A DNA stretch of 37,117 nt, from NCBI GenBank assembly GCA_946184925.1, contig CAMHHL010000014.1:1-37117 (forward strand). Reading direction: 5' to 3'. The notes below the pieces were generated by a model. That model saw only the letters and a program-made list of their open reading frames with translations, had not been told where the DNA came from and searched no databases. The number at the start of each line of letters is the position of its first letter. Position 1 is the stretch's first letter. Below are positions 15,976-24,996 of the stretch, one piece after another. A program made the position numbers and the translations under genes. The DNA comes from an uncultured Clostridia bacterium (GTDB lineage Bacteria > Bacillota > Clostridia > Oscillospirales > Acutalibacteraceae).

Positions 15976-15994
15976 TTTTAATGAGGTTAATTGT

Positions 15995-17116
15995 ATGTTA
16001 AAGGTCGGAATACTATCGATGCAGCGGATAGCTAATTACGGCTCTTTCCTGCAGGCTTACGGTTTAAAATGTCTGATTGAGGAGCTCGGCGCAGAGGCAG
16101 AGTTCGTGGATTATCACCCGGGAGAAACTCTCATCCCCGCCGACGGAGGCACAGGGCTCTCCCGCAAATTCTCAAAACTCACCGATGTCTTGAAGTATAA
16201 AGCACCCTTTGGTGAAAAAATTCGTTTCATAAAGTATAAAAAGAATTACGCTGCAAACTATTACCCGTATCTCGGAATCGGAGAGCAGATGAATTATACT
16301 CCGAAGCTCGATCTTGAGATAATAGGAAGCGACGAGGTTTTTAATTGCGTACAGAATAACACCAATGTCGGATTCGCTCCCGAGCTGTTCGGAAGCGGAA
16401 ATAACGCCGGGAGACTGATTTCCTATGCGGCGTCATTCGGCAACACTACCCTCGAAAAGCTGTCTCAATACGGGGTAGAAGAAAAGGTCGCCGAGTGGCT
16501 CAAGAGGTTTGACGCGATTTCCGTCAGAGATAAAAACAGCGGAGATATTATAAAAAATTTGACCGGGAAAGCTCCCGAATACAACCTTGACCCTGTACTT
16601 GCTTACGATTTTGTCGGTAAATGCAAGGAGATTCCCGCGGAGGTTGACGAATCGGACTATATGATACTCTATGGATATTCGGGAAGATTCACCCCGGAAG
16701 AGTGCAAAGCGGTTCGGGCATATGCCGACAGTAAAGGGTTAAAGGTTTTCTGCATCGGCGGTGTTCAGGGCTGCTGCGATAAATTCATTGATTGCGACCC
16801 GTTTAAGGTAATTGCGTACTTTATGCACGCCGACTGTGTTGTTACGGATACTTTCCACGGTACGATTCTTTCGGTAATTACCCGTAGGGAGTTCGTTTCG
16901 GTAGTCAGAAACGAGGGCTACGGAAACAGCGAAAAACTAACCGACCTTCTCGAAAGGCTCGGTCTTAACGACAGAAAAGTAAAGGATATTTACGCTGCCG
17001 AAAAGCTTTTTGAAAACAAAATCGACTACAGCGCCGCGTATTCCGTAATTGAATCCGAAAGACAACACACGAAAAACTACCTCAGAAAGGAACTTGAAGC
17101 ATGTATACAGAGTTAA
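15995..17116 (+). CDS. Polysaccharide pyruvyltransferase family protein 1
   Basis: A 373-aa protein of the CsaB/WcaK-type pyruvyltransferase family, predicted to place a ketal-linked pyruvate from phosphoenolpyruvate on a sugar of the repeat unit. Family features: KVGILSMQRIANYGSFLQAY at the N-terminus, LEIIGSDEVFN near 105, ISYAASFGN near 150, ISVRDKNSGDI near 185 and the C-terminal VVTDTFHGTILSVITR. Start chosen at 15995 after ATGAGG; the ORF-track start at 15932 lies within the preceding gene. It overlaps the ThDP-enzyme gene by 16 nt. A paralogue with the same N-terminal motif is at 23893-24987. Not every family member is a proven pyruvyltransferase. Confidence 0.87.
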   Translation: MLKVGILSMQRIANYGSFLQAYGLKCLIEELGAEAEFVDYHPGETLIPADGGTGLSRKFSKLTDVLKYKAPFGEKIRFIKYKKNYAANYYPYLGIGEQMNYTPKLDLEIIGSDEVFNCVQNNTNVGFAPELFGSGNNAGRLISYAASFGNTTLEKLSQYGVEEKVAEWLKRFDAISVRDKNSGDIIKNLTGKAPEYNLDPVLAYDFVGKCKEIPAEVDESDYMILYGYSGRFTPEECKAVRAYADSKGLKVFCIGGVQGCCDKFIDCDPFKVIAYFMHADCVVTDTFHGTILSVITRREFVSVVRNEGYGNSEKLTDLLERLGLNDRKVKDIYAAEKLFENKIDYSAAYSVIESERQHTKNYLRKELEACIQS

Positions 17117-18870
17117 AGACATACAGGATAATCATTGCTCTAATGAAAAAATACGGAATAAAACACTGCGTACTTTCGGCAGGCAGCCGAAACGTTCCTT
17201 TTGTACATTCGATTGAGGAGGATCCGTATTTTCATTGTTACTCGGTTGTTGACGAGAGGAGCGCAGGATACTTCGCACTCGGACTTGCGCAGGAACTGAA
17301 TGAGCCTGTGGTTATCTCTTGTACATCCTCTACCGCAACATGCAACTACTGGCCGCCTGTTGCGGAAGCGTTCTATCAGGGAGTCCCGATTGTTGTATTG
17401 ACCAGTGACAGAGACCCAGCCATGCTCGGCCAATGGGAGGATCAGATGATAGATCAGGTCGGTATGTATGACCGTCATGTGCGCAAGTCGGTTAATCTGC
17501 CTATCATCAACGGAAAAGATGATGAGATATTTTGCCAAAGACTTGTGAATGAAGCGTTTCTCGAGCTGAATCACCACGGAACAGGTCCTGTGCATATCAA
17601 CATTCCGATGAAGTCATATAATAATTCATTCAACATCAAGGAGCTGCCCGAGGTACAGAAGATTGACAGGCTTTGCATTGATGACGCCGAAAGCTTATGG
17701 GAAGCCAAGGCTGAAATCCTGAAAAAGAGCAGACGGATTCTTGTGGCATGCGGACAGCGCAGCTATGTGAGTCCCGAGCTCAAAAAATCAATCGCCGAGT
17801 TTTTTGAGAAGTATAACTCCGCGGTTTCCGTTGAATACATGTCGAACGTAGAGATTGAGGAAGGCCTCAATCTTAATGTATGTATGGACGCTCGTTATAC
17901 TACGTCCAAAAAGGTAAAAGAGCTGTTGCCCGACATTGTTATCTCGTTCGGAGGCAACATTTTCTCGGGAATTAAAGAGCAGTTCAGAAAGTTCGCCGGT
18001 GAATTTGAGCACTGGCTTATCCAGGAAGACGGAAGAGTAGTTGACGCTTTCAAGAGCATTACCACCGTTTTTGAGTGTAAGCCCGAATACTTTTTCGGAT
18101 TTTTTGCAGATAAAGCAGGGGAGATGAAAAACAACAGAGAGTATTTCTCGGCGCTGAAGGCGTATGTTGATTCGGTTGTTTTCCCTGAATTCCCTTATTC
18201 TCATGTCTATGCAGTGAAGGAAGTTGTCGAGCGCATTCCTTCAAACTCGATTCTTCATCTCAGTATTAACGACAGCATAAGAATTGCTAACTTCTTTAAG
18301 CTGAACAGCAGTATAAAAACCTACGCGAATATAGGCACACACGGTATAGACGGCTGTCTCTCGTCCTTTCTGGGACAGGCGGCGGCATCTCCCGAAAAGC
18401 AGAGCTTTCTTGTAATCGGAGATCTCGCTTTCTTCTATGATATGAATGCGATCAGACTGCGCCATATAGGAAAAAACGTTCATATTCTCCTCATAAACAA
18501 TGAAGGCGGCTCGGAGTTTTATTTTAACAGAATGTGGAAAAACGAGGCGAGCGACCTTCACACCACAGCCCGCCATAATACACGCGCGGAGGGCTGGGTA
18601 AAATCCAATAACTTTATTTACCTCAGCGCGAACGATAAGGAATCGCTCGCGCGCGGCGTCAAGGAGTTCATGAGAGATGACCTTGAAAAGCCTGTTTTCT
18701 TCGAGGTTTTTACGGAAATGAAAAAGGATTCCGACACACTGTACGATTTCTTCGATCTCAGTCGTCCCAAGGATATCAAATCGGAAACCATACGCAAGAG
18801 TAAGGAATTCATAAAATCGACAATTGGTCAGGAAAAAGCGCAGAAAATTGCGGGAATGTTCAAAAAATAA
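17101..18870 (+). CDS. MenD-like thiamine diphosphate-dependent enzyme in the polysaccharide operon
   Basis: A 589-aa protein that aligns along its whole length with SEPHCHC synthase (MenD): CVLSAGSRNVPFVHS near residue 25, the ThDP-activating glutamate in VVDERSAGYFALGLA near 52, SCTSSTATCNYWPPVAEA, LTSDRDP, and the ThDP/metal segment GDLAFFYDMNAI with LLINNEGG about 25 residues on. Two differences from MenD as I recall it: CPGSR is SAGSR, and the NRG of ANRGASGID is ANIGTHGID near 410, so the arginine that binds the succinyl carboxylate is apparently lost. No other menaquinone genes lie in the window. I infer a ThDP-dependent C-C ligase or decarboxylase making a polysaccharide building block or decoration; the substrate is unknown. 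True MenD remains possible. Confidence 0.82.
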   Translation: MYTELKTYRIIIALMKKYGIKHCVLSAGSRNVPFVHSIEEDPYFHCYSVVDERSAGYFALGLAQELNEPVVISCTSSTATCNYWPPVAEAFYQGVPIVVLTSDRDPAMLGQWEDQMIDQVGMYDRHVRKSVNLPIINGKDDEIFCQRLVNEAFLELNHHGTGPVHINIPMKSYNNSFNIKELPEVQKIDRLCIDDAESLWEAKAEILKKSRRILVACGQRSYVSPELKKSIAEFFEKYNSAVSVEYMSNVEIEEGLNLNVCMDARYTTSKKVKELLPDIVISFGGNIFSGIKEQFRKFAGEFEHWLIQEDGRVVDAFKSITTVFECKPEYFFGFFADKAGEMKNNREYFSALKAYVDSVVFPEFPYSHVYAVKEVVERIPSNSILHLSINDSIRIANFFKLNSSIKTYANIGTHGIDGCLSSFLGQAAASPEKQSFLVIGDLAFFYDMNAIRLRHIGKNVHILLINNEGGSEFYFNRMWKNEASDLHTTARHNTRAEGWVKSNNFIYLSANDKESLARGVKEFMRDDLEKPVFFEVFTEMKKDSDTLYDFFDLSRPKDIKSETIRKSKEFIKSTIGQEKAQKIAGMFKK

Positions 18871-18906
18871 TCAGTGTCCGAACAGTGTATGAAACAGGAG
18901 AGAAAA

Positions 18907-19995
18907 ATGCGGGTTTTAGTTATTAACACGGTTCGTTTCAAACTCAACGGCATTTCGGCTGTAATAAAAAACTATTACGACGCTATGGATAAAACCGGTA
19001 TTGAGTGTGAGTTTTTGGCGATACAGGAGCCGTTCCCCGAATTTGAAAAGTGGTTTGCCGACAATGGACTAAAGTGTCACGTCGCGCGAAAAAAGAATCC
19101 GTTAAAATATTTAATAAGTGTGAAGAATATCGTAAAAAGCGGAAACTTTGATGTTGTACACATTCACGGCAACAGCGCTAATCTGGCTTTGGAGCTGCTG
19201 GCGTGTAAGCTCGGAGGAGCAAAGGTACGGATTGCCCATTCACACAACACGAGCAGCACACATCCCTTTATGCACAAACTGCTGTATCCATTGTTTTCGC
19301 TGCTGTACACCAAGGGTCTCGCCTGCGGACGCGATGCCGGCAAATGGATGTTTCATAACAAGCCGTTCGAGGTGCTCAACAACGGAATCCCGCTCGAGAG
19401 CTATAAATATAACCCCGAAGTTCGCGCGTTATGCCGCGAGGAACTCGGAATAAAGGATGAGGTTCTTCTCGGTCACGTGGGCAATTTTGTCACTCAGAAA
19501 AACCACGCTTTTTTGCTTGATACGTTCGCGAAACTCTGTGAGGATCGCGATAATTACAGATTGCTTTTGATAAGCGAGGGTATGCTGTTTGAGGACATGA
19601 AAAAAAGGGCGGAAACGCTCGGAATATCTGACAAGGTTATATTCTTCGGAAAGACCAACAAGGTCAGCCGCTATCTTCAGGCTATGGATATGTTTGTGCT
19701 CCCGTCACTTTTCGAGGGACTGCCTGTAGTTCTTGTTGAGGCTCAGGCGGCAGGACTTCCCTGCCTTGTTTCCGATACGGTTTCACGCGAGGCGGATATG
19801 ACAGATGAAATGAAGTTTATACCGATTGAGCGCGGTTCAGAGATTTGGGTTGAAAACATCGTTTCGGTTGCCGGAGAAACCGCATCTTCCGACAGACAGA
19901 GCCGCTGCGCTGTATATCAGGCGAAAATCGCGGACAAAGGATATGACATCTCGAAGAATGCCGACCGGCTGAGAAAAATCTATTTAGAAAGCTAA
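18907..19995 (+). CDS. Family 4 glycosyltransferase (GT-B)
   Basis: A 362-aa cytosolic or membrane-associated transferase. The N-terminal domain begins RVLVINTVRFKLNGISAVI and has DVVHIHGNSAN; the C-terminal nucleotide-sugar domain has LLGHVGNFVTQKNHAFLLD and the family 4 EX7E region in LPSLFEGLPVVLVEAQAAG. The start at 18907 follows ACAGGAG with 5-nt spacing; the ORF-track start at 18874 adds 11 residues that include this site. Predicted to add one sugar of the repeat unit with a retaining mechanism, as usual for GT4. Donor and linkage not determined. Confidence 0.92.
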   Translation: MRVLVINTVRFKLNGISAVIKNYYDAMDKTGIECEFLAIQEPFPEFEKWFADNGLKCHVARKKNPLKYLISVKNIVKSGNFDVVHIHGNSANLALELLACKLGGAKVRIAHSHNTSSTHPFMHKLLYPLFSLLYTKGLACGRDAGKWMFHNKPFEVLNNGIPLESYKYNPEVRALCREELGIKDEVLLGHVGNFVTQKNHAFLLDTFAKLCEDRDNYRLLLISEGMLFEDMKKRAETLGISDKVIFFGKTNKVSRYLQAMDMFVLPSLFEGLPVVLVEAQAAGLPCLVSDTVSREADMTDEMKFIPIERGSEIWVENIVSVAGETASSDRQSRCAVYQAKIADKGYDISKNADRLRKIYLES

Positions 19996-20010
19996 TCAGG
20001 GGGAGTTATA

Positions 20011-20643
20011 ATGCCCACTTTTGAAGGTCTCAGACTAAAGGTCTTAAAGCAGGTAAGGATACGATTTGCCGAAAAAAGAAAGAAAAAACTGAATAATACC
20101 GATTTTACAATTATCTCGAACAACTGCTGGGGCGGAATGATTTACGAATCATATAACCTGAAAAAAGCAAGCCCTACGGTAGGTTTGTATTTTTCGGCTG
20201 CGGATTATATAAAATTCCTGAAAAGACTTCGCGAGTATCTGTCCGCGCCGCTGAGCTTTGTGAAGTCTGATGTTGAAAATTGTCCGGTCGGAGAATTATC
20301 GTTGGATGACGAGAAAATTCAAATCGTCTTTTTACATTATCACAGCGAGGAAGAGGCGCGCGAAAAATGGCGCAGACGCTGCGAGCGTGTCAATTTTGAC
20401 AATATGCTTGTAAAATTCAACGACCAGAACGGCTGTACCGAGAAGGAGCTCAGGGAGTTTCTTGAATTGCCTTATAAAAACAAGGTGTTTTTCACCTGTA
20501 AAAATTGGGATAACATTAAAGATGAAAAAATAATTGTGAAAATAAAGCAGTTTTCCCGAAAGAATTTTATCCTCGCGTCTTATGAGCCTTTCGGAAGCGG
20601 CAGATATATAGATATAACCGCGTTGCTGAATAACCTGAAATAG
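20011..20643 (+). CDS. DUF1919 family protein of polysaccharide loci
   Basis: A 210-aa protein with the DUF1919 signature FTIISNNCWGGMIYESYNLK, SPTVGLYFSAADYIKFLKRL and VFLHYHSEEEAREKWRRR. The family is common in Gram-positive capsule and exopolysaccharide clusters and is often taken to be a transferase, but no reaction is established to my knowledge. No signal peptide or TM is evident. A strong GGGGGAG ribosome binding site precedes it. The gene looks more AT-rich than its neighbours (many AAA, ATA and TTT codons), in keeping with modular acquisition within the locus. Confidence 0.85.
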   Translation: MPTFEGLRLKVLKQVRIRFAEKRKKKLNNTDFTIISNNCWGGMIYESYNLKKASPTVGLYFSAADYIKFLKRLREYLSAPLSFVKSDVENCPVGELSLDDEKIQIVFLHYHSEEEAREKWRRRCERVNFDNMLVKFNDQNGCTEKELREFLELPYKNKVFFTCKNWDNIKDEKIIVKIKQFSRKNFILASYEPFGSGRYIDITALLNNLK

Positions 20644-20653
20644 CTCAGGGAAA

Positions 20654-21709
20654 TTGCGTGGAAAAATTTTGAAAGTTAAGGATGTGTTTCTGATAGTCAG
20701 TATAGTTGTTCCTGTTTATAATGTTGAAAAATATCTTCGGCAGTGCATTGACAGTCTGATTGCTCAGACATACAAGGATATGGAAATAATACTCGTTGAC
20801 GACGGTTCAACCGACGGCAGCGGTAAAATCTGTGACGAATACGCGGAGAAAAACGAATTTATCCGTGCGATACATAAGGAGAACGCAGGGCTCGGCTTGG
20901 CTCGCAACTCCGGAATCGAAAAAGCGAAGGGCGATTACGTCAGCTTTGTGGATTCGGACGATTACCTCAAGCCCGACGCATTGGAAATGCTCGTCAAGGC
21001 TATGGATGAAGCCGGAGCGGACACGTGCATAGGCGGCTACACCCGCGTCAGAAATAACGGCGAGGTTATTTTTGAAAGCGCGCCGGAGAAGAAATCCTAC
21101 GCCGCAGCGGAGTTTTTTCCGCGGCTGATGGGCAGTCTTCCGGACAAAAAGGATTCCTTCCGACCTTCGGTATGGAATGCGCTCTACAGCATGGAAATAA
21201 TCCGCAATAACAACATTCGTTTTCCGTCTGAGCGTGAGTACATTGCCGAGGATATGGTTTTTGACATTGATTATTACAGATATTCAAATACAATCGCGAT
21301 TGTAAATTCTCCGGGCTATTGCTACAGGGTAACCCCGGGCTCGCTCACAATGAAATATAACCCCGAAAGATTTGAGAAGGTTGTGTTCCTTTTCAAAGAG
21401 GTTTTCGAGCGCCTGACTGACAGAGGCTGGGGCGAAGAATGTGTTCTCAGGGCAAACCGCCAGTTCTTCCTCTATCTCAGAGCTTGTATCCGCCAGCAGG
21501 AAACGACAATCAGCGGCAAGACAAAAGCCGAGGCTCTGGCGTCAATACGCGGTATTTGCGAGGATAATTTTACCCGGCGCTGTGTGGAGAACTATCCCGC
21601 TGAGAAAATGGGCTTTGCTCAGAGAACCTTCCTCGGTCTCGTTAAGAGTAAAAAGGCGAGGCTGCTGTACCTGCTCGTCTGCTGCGACAAAAAGGGCGGC
21701 AAGGCTTAG
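20654..21709 (+). CDS. Family 2 glycosyltransferase
   Basis: A GT-A inverting transferase of up to 351 aa. It has VSIVVPVYNVEKYLRQCIDS, ILVDDGSTDGSGKICDEYA, LGLARNSGIEKAKGDYVSF and the metal-binding VDSDDYL, followed by a helical C-terminal region as in EpsJ-like enzymes. The start is uncertain: TTG at 20654 (CAGGG just upstream), TTG at 20669, or GTG at 20684 (AAGG upstream; protein begins close to the usual family start). The last gives 341 aa and is quite possible. A decayed relative of this gene's N-terminal part is at 22526-22699. It should add one sugar of the repeat unit. Confidence 0.9.
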   Translation: MRGKILKVKDVFLIVSIVVPVYNVEKYLRQCIDSLIAQTYKDMEIILVDDGSTDGSGKICDEYAEKNEFIRAIHKENAGLGLARNSGIEKAKGDYVSFVDSDDYLKPDALEMLVKAMDEAGADTCIGGYTRVRNNGEVIFESAPEKKSYAAAEFFPRLMGSLPDKKDSFRPSVWNALYSMEIIRNNNIRFPSEREYIAEDMVFDIDYYRYSNTIAIVNSPGYCYRVTPGSLTMKYNPERFEKVVFLFKEVFERLTDRGWGEECVLRANRQFFLYLRACIRQQETTISGKTKAEALASIRGICEDNFTRRCVENYPAEKMGFAQRTFLGLVKSKKARLLYLLVCCDKKGGKA

Positions 21710-21724
21710 GCCGGGAGATAAAAT

Positions 21725-22453
21725 ATGGGAATTAAAGAAAAAATCAAGAATAGATTTTTAGGCTACAAAGCAACAAGCGAAAGCTATTTGAAAAAGCTGA
21801 GAGATTCCGGAGCGATTATAGGTGAAAATGTGGTTTTATTCAGACCTTATAACACCAGCATTGATACGCAGAACCCTCACCTCATTACTATCGGAAATCA
21901 TGTTATGATAACGGGTCCGGCAACTATCCTTACGCATGACTATAGTTGGTCTGTGCTGAAAAACAAGTACGGCTATGTCGCCGGAAACCAGAAGCCTGTA
22001 AAAATAGGCAACAATGTATTCATAGGCTGGGGAGCAACCATTCTTGCCGGAACAACCATAGGCGATAACACCGTTATCGGCGCGAACAGCGTCGTGCACG
22101 GCAAGCTCGAAGGCGACAGTGTTTACGCCGGCAATCCGGCAAAACGCATAATGGGAATAGACGAGTATTACAAAAAGCGAGTCGAAAAGCAGCTTGACGA
22201 GGCTTATGAGGTCGTCCGCGAGTATAAAAAGAGAAAAGGCAGCTATCCGCCGCAGGAGTTGATGGACGAGTATTTCTTCCTCTTTACAGGCGGAGATATC
22301 GACAATCTTCCTGACGCATTTGTCACCAAACTCAGACTTGCGGGAACCTATGACGAGAGCGTCGAGCTCTTGAAGTCCAACAAGCCAAGGTTTAAAGACT
22401 TCGGCGAATTTTTGGACTATTGCAGGGAAAGAGAGAGCCAAGAGGGAGAATAG
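21725..22453 (+). CDS. Hexapeptide-repeat O-acetyltransferase
   Basis: A 242-aa left-handed beta-helix acyltransferase. Hexapeptide repeats run from about residue 45 to 140 (PHLITIGNHVMITGPATI, KIGNNVFIGWGATILAGT, IGDNTVIGANSVV), with the catalytic-type histidine in ILTHDYSWS and the closing DSVYAGNPAKRIMG typical of CapG/maa-like sugar acetyltransferases. A longer than usual C-terminal extension of about 90 polar residues follows (from YYKKRVEKQL); its role is unknown. Predicted to acetylate a sugar of the repeat unit with acetyl-CoA in the cytosol. GGGAG precedes the ATG. Confidence 0.9.
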   Translation: MGIKEKIKNRFLGYKATSESYLKKLRDSGAIIGENVVLFRPYNTSIDTQNPHLITIGNHVMITGPATILTHDYSWSVLKNKYGYVAGNQKPVKIGNNVFIGWGATILAGTTIGDNTVIGANSVVHGKLEGDSVYAGNPAKRIMGIDEYYKKRVEKQLDEAYEVVREYKKRKGSYPPQELMDEYFFLFTGGDIDNLPDAFVTKLRLAGTYDESVELLKSNKPRFKDFGEFLDYCRERESQEGE

Positions 22454-22525
22454 GCGGAAACGCCATGATAAAGGCGGACAGCATAATTCCCGTTGCGCCC
22501 TTTGATTTTTTGTGTAAGTGAGAAT

Positions 22526-22699
22526 ATGGCAAGTAAAGTTGTCCCCGTATATAACGTCGAAAAAATATCTCAGACACGGTGTTGACAGCCTGCTTGCTCA
22601 TACATATAAAGATGTAGAAGAAGTCTCGTGAACGACTGTTCCACCGACAAAAGCGACGCAATCTCTGACAAATACGCGAGCAAGGATATTATCGGTTGA
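22526..22699 (+). pseudogene. Decayed N-terminal fragment of a family 2 glycosyltransferase
   Basis: Read across frames this gives KVVPVYNVEK, then KYLRHGVDSLLAHTYKDVE, then VNDCSTDKSDAISDKYAS. These match in order VPVYNVEKYLRQCIDSLIAQ, TYKDME and VDDGSTDGSGKICDEYAE of the intact GT2 at 20654-21709. A +1 shift lies in an A-run near 22560 and a one-base loss near 22625; a TGA ends the trace at 22697. Only about 60 codons remain. It is too divergent in codons to be a recent copy and occupies the gap between the acetyltransferase and wzy genes. Confidence 0.82.
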
Positions 22700-22717
22700 G
22701 CATGAACGGAGAGTTTT

Positions 22718-23896
22718 ATGAAAATAAAAATCATACAAATTGATATTGCGCTGTTGTGCCTGACGTTCTATGAGATAACGATGCTGCCGCACGCTATATT
22801 CTTGGGCTTTAAGTATGCGGTGCTCACATATTTACTTCTGAAATACGCCGCCACAGCTAACAGAATACCATTCGCAATCATCCCCGCGGCACTGTACGGT
22901 GCGTCTAATGTTTTCTCGACAGTATACAACCATATGGATCATAACGTGATTATCGCGTCAATTTTTTACATGATTCAGATAGTGGTTATATTTTTGGTTA
23001 CAGAGAACTTTCTGTCAAAATTTACTCTTGAGCTGTACGCGACGACAATTTTCGCTGTGATTGCCGTTCTGCTTGCCATCACGGATGCTCTGATGCTTGT
23101 GATGCCGTACAACTTCAGCGATCCCAACCAATTCTATTTTATAGGAAACAAGTTTGTTGTTTCGTATCTGCATTGTTTTGCGGCGATGCTGCTTTTTATC
23201 ATCAGCTACAAATCAAAAAAGACGTGGGAAATCAGTCGCGGAATACTCAGAATCAACGGGTTGTCTTTGAGAGCGGGCGCCTTTGCGTTCTCCGTTTTTT
23301 CTGTTTTTATTTGTCGGAAGGTAACCTGCTCAACCGGAATGCTGGTTTGCGCGCTTCTGATTGTTATTATGCTTATTCCCGCCGTGGCGAGACCGTTCTT
23401 CTCAAACGGAAAGATGATGATTATCGTCACAGCGGTTCTCAACTTTTTCCTACTCGGTTCATATTCGTTCCTCAACACAAGCTTCGTCCACGAATTTATT
23501 TATGGGGTGCTTGATAAATCCGTAACATGGAACGGAAGACTTATCATCTGGAACGATGTTTTCCGGCTTATCGGCAAAAAGCTCGTCTTTGGCTACGGCT
23601 ATTACAGCTCAATAGTTTTTCGTGAAATCGGCTTCGGAAACCCCCAGAACGCCGTGCTGAAATTCCTGATAGATACGGGAATCGTGGGACTGGTTCTTTA
23701 CGGGGTTGTTGTCTGGGTATGCTTCCGCGCATTCAGTTCGGAAGCACTCAAGAGAATCTATCCGACAGTCGCGTTTATGTACGTGATGATTTTTGCGGCA
23801 TTGGTAGAGATTAATCTCACACATATGATATTGTTTATGGCGATGGCAATCGCTTTCAGCGGCGCCAGACATGTTGACAGGAGGCTTAAAGCATGA
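22718..23896 (+). CDS. O-antigen/capsule polymerase-like membrane protein (Wzy)
   Basis: A 392-aa polytopic protein with about 10-11 predicted TMs and no soluble domain, the pattern of Wzy polymerases. The larger external loop and later segments TWNGRLIIWNDVFRLIGKKL, VFGYGYYSS and NPQNAVLKFLIDTGIVGLVL match the loosely conserved loop and following helix of Gram-positive Wzy proteins. It should polymerise flipped repeat units on the outer face of the membrane. GGAG precedes the ATG. Its stop overlaps the next gene by 4 nt (ATGA). Wzy sequences vary widely, so the call rests on topology, this loop motif and context. Confidence 0.86.
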   Translation: MKIKIIQIDIALLCLTFYEITMLPHAIFLGFKYAVLTYLLLKYAATANRIPFAIIPAALYGASNVFSTVYNHMDHNVIIASIFYMIQIVVIFLVTENFLSKFTLELYATTIFAVIAVLLAITDALMLVMPYNFSDPNQFYFIGNKFVVSYLHCFAAMLLFIISYKSKKTWEISRGILRINGLSLRAGAFAFSVFSVFICRKVTCSTGMLVCALLIVIMLIPAVARPFFSNGKMMIIVTAVLNFFLLGSYSFLNTSFVHEFIYGVLDKSVTWNGRLIIWNDVFRLIGKKLVFGYGYYSSIVFREIGFGNPQNAVLKFLIDTGIVGLVLYGVVVWVCFRAFSSEALKRIYPTVAFMYVMIFAALVEINLTHMILFMAMAIAFSGARHVDRRLKA

Positions 23897-24987
23897 AAAT
23901 AGGAATACTTTCTATGCAGCGCATATATAATTACGGCTCTTTTCTTCAGTCGTACGCATTGAAAACCATCCTTGAGCGCAGAGGACACGAAGTTACCTTT
24001 GTTGACATCGAAAAGAGAAAGAATTATACATATCCGAGAAAGAGCAAGCTTCAGGTCAAGCTCGGAAAACTGAAATATGTAGACAGATATTTCTTCAGAC
24101 GAATGGAGGACAGCAAGAAGAACACTCAGCTTGACGTGCTGTTCAGAACTGTTCAGCGCGAAGGTCTCGGGCTCAGCGACGAGCATATGAGCGCCAGCGG
24201 GCTTGACGCTGTTGTTATAGGCAGCGATGAAATTTTCAACTGCTCTCCCGTAAGTATGTGGGGAATTACCGGCCAGCGCTTCGGTGATATCGAAGGAGTC
24301 GGCAAGACACTGAGCTATGCGGCATCCTGCGGATATACGTGTGTGGATGATATGGATGACGACGACAGAGCTCTCGTGAGCGGCGCGCTTAAAAAGCTCG
24401 ACGGTATTTCCGTCCGCGACGATAATACCGCGGATTTCGTCCGGAAACTCACCGGCAAGGAGCCTGAGATGAACTTAGACCCGGTGCTTGTCTATGATTT
24501 TGAGAAAGAAATCGCTCAGGGTGAACGAGAGGGAGTTCCCGATTATCCTTATATGGTTGTGTATGCGTATCATAACCGAATTGAGTCCAAGTCCGAGATA
24601 AAAGCAATCAAGGATTACGCGAAGAAAAAATCTCTGAAAACCATTGCAATCGGCGGCTCGCTCCCGTGGTGCGATGAATTTGCGGTCATCTCTCCATTTC
24701 AGGTTCTCGCGTACTTTAAGCACGCCGAATGCATTGTGACCGACACCTTCCACGGTTCGGTTATGGCGTCGAAGCTCAATCGTCCGCTGGCGGTGCTCGT
24801 GCGCGACAGCAACACAAACAAGCTTGACGACTTGCTCAGAAGGCTCATCATAGAAAACCATAAGGTTGTTGATACAGCAGGACTTGAGGGAGTACTGTCA
24901 CAATCGGACGACTACTCCGCCTGTAACCAAAAGATTGAGCAGGAGTGTGCGCACACTGTGAAATACTTTGATGAAATCGGCTTATAA
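23893..24987 (+). CDS. Polysaccharide pyruvyltransferase family protein 2
   Basis: A 364-aa paralogue of the 15995-17116 product, sharing the N-terminal KIGILSMQRIYNYGSFLQSY, VIGSDEIFNCS, LSYAASCGYT, ISVRDDNTADF and CIVTDTFHGSVMASKLNRP. AGGAGG precedes the ATG, which overlaps the wzy stop. The regions between motifs differ clearly, so the two probably act on different acceptor sugars or one has another role. This second copy sits with wzx and the FrhB-like gene, a combination often seen in gut Firmicutes and Bacteroidetes loci (family knowledge). Cytosolic; phosphoenolpyruvate is the expected donor. Confidence 0.87.
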   Translation: MKIGILSMQRIYNYGSFLQSYALKTILERRGHEVTFVDIEKRKNYTYPRKSKLQVKLGKLKYVDRYFFRRMEDSKKNTQLDVLFRTVQREGLGLSDEHMSASGLDAVVIGSDEIFNCSPVSMWGITGQRFGDIEGVGKTLSYAASCGYTCVDDMDDDDRALVSGALKKLDGISVRDDNTADFVRKLTGKEPEMNLDPVLVYDFEKEIAQGEREGVPDYPYMVVYAYHNRIESKSEIKAIKDYAKKKSLKTIAIGGSLPWCDEFAVISPFQVLAYFKHAECIVTDTFHGSVMASKLNRPLAVLVRDSNTNKLDDLLRRLIIENHKVVDTAGLEGVLSQSDDYSACNQKIEQECAHTVKYFDEIGL

Positions 24988-24996
24988 GAGGAACTT

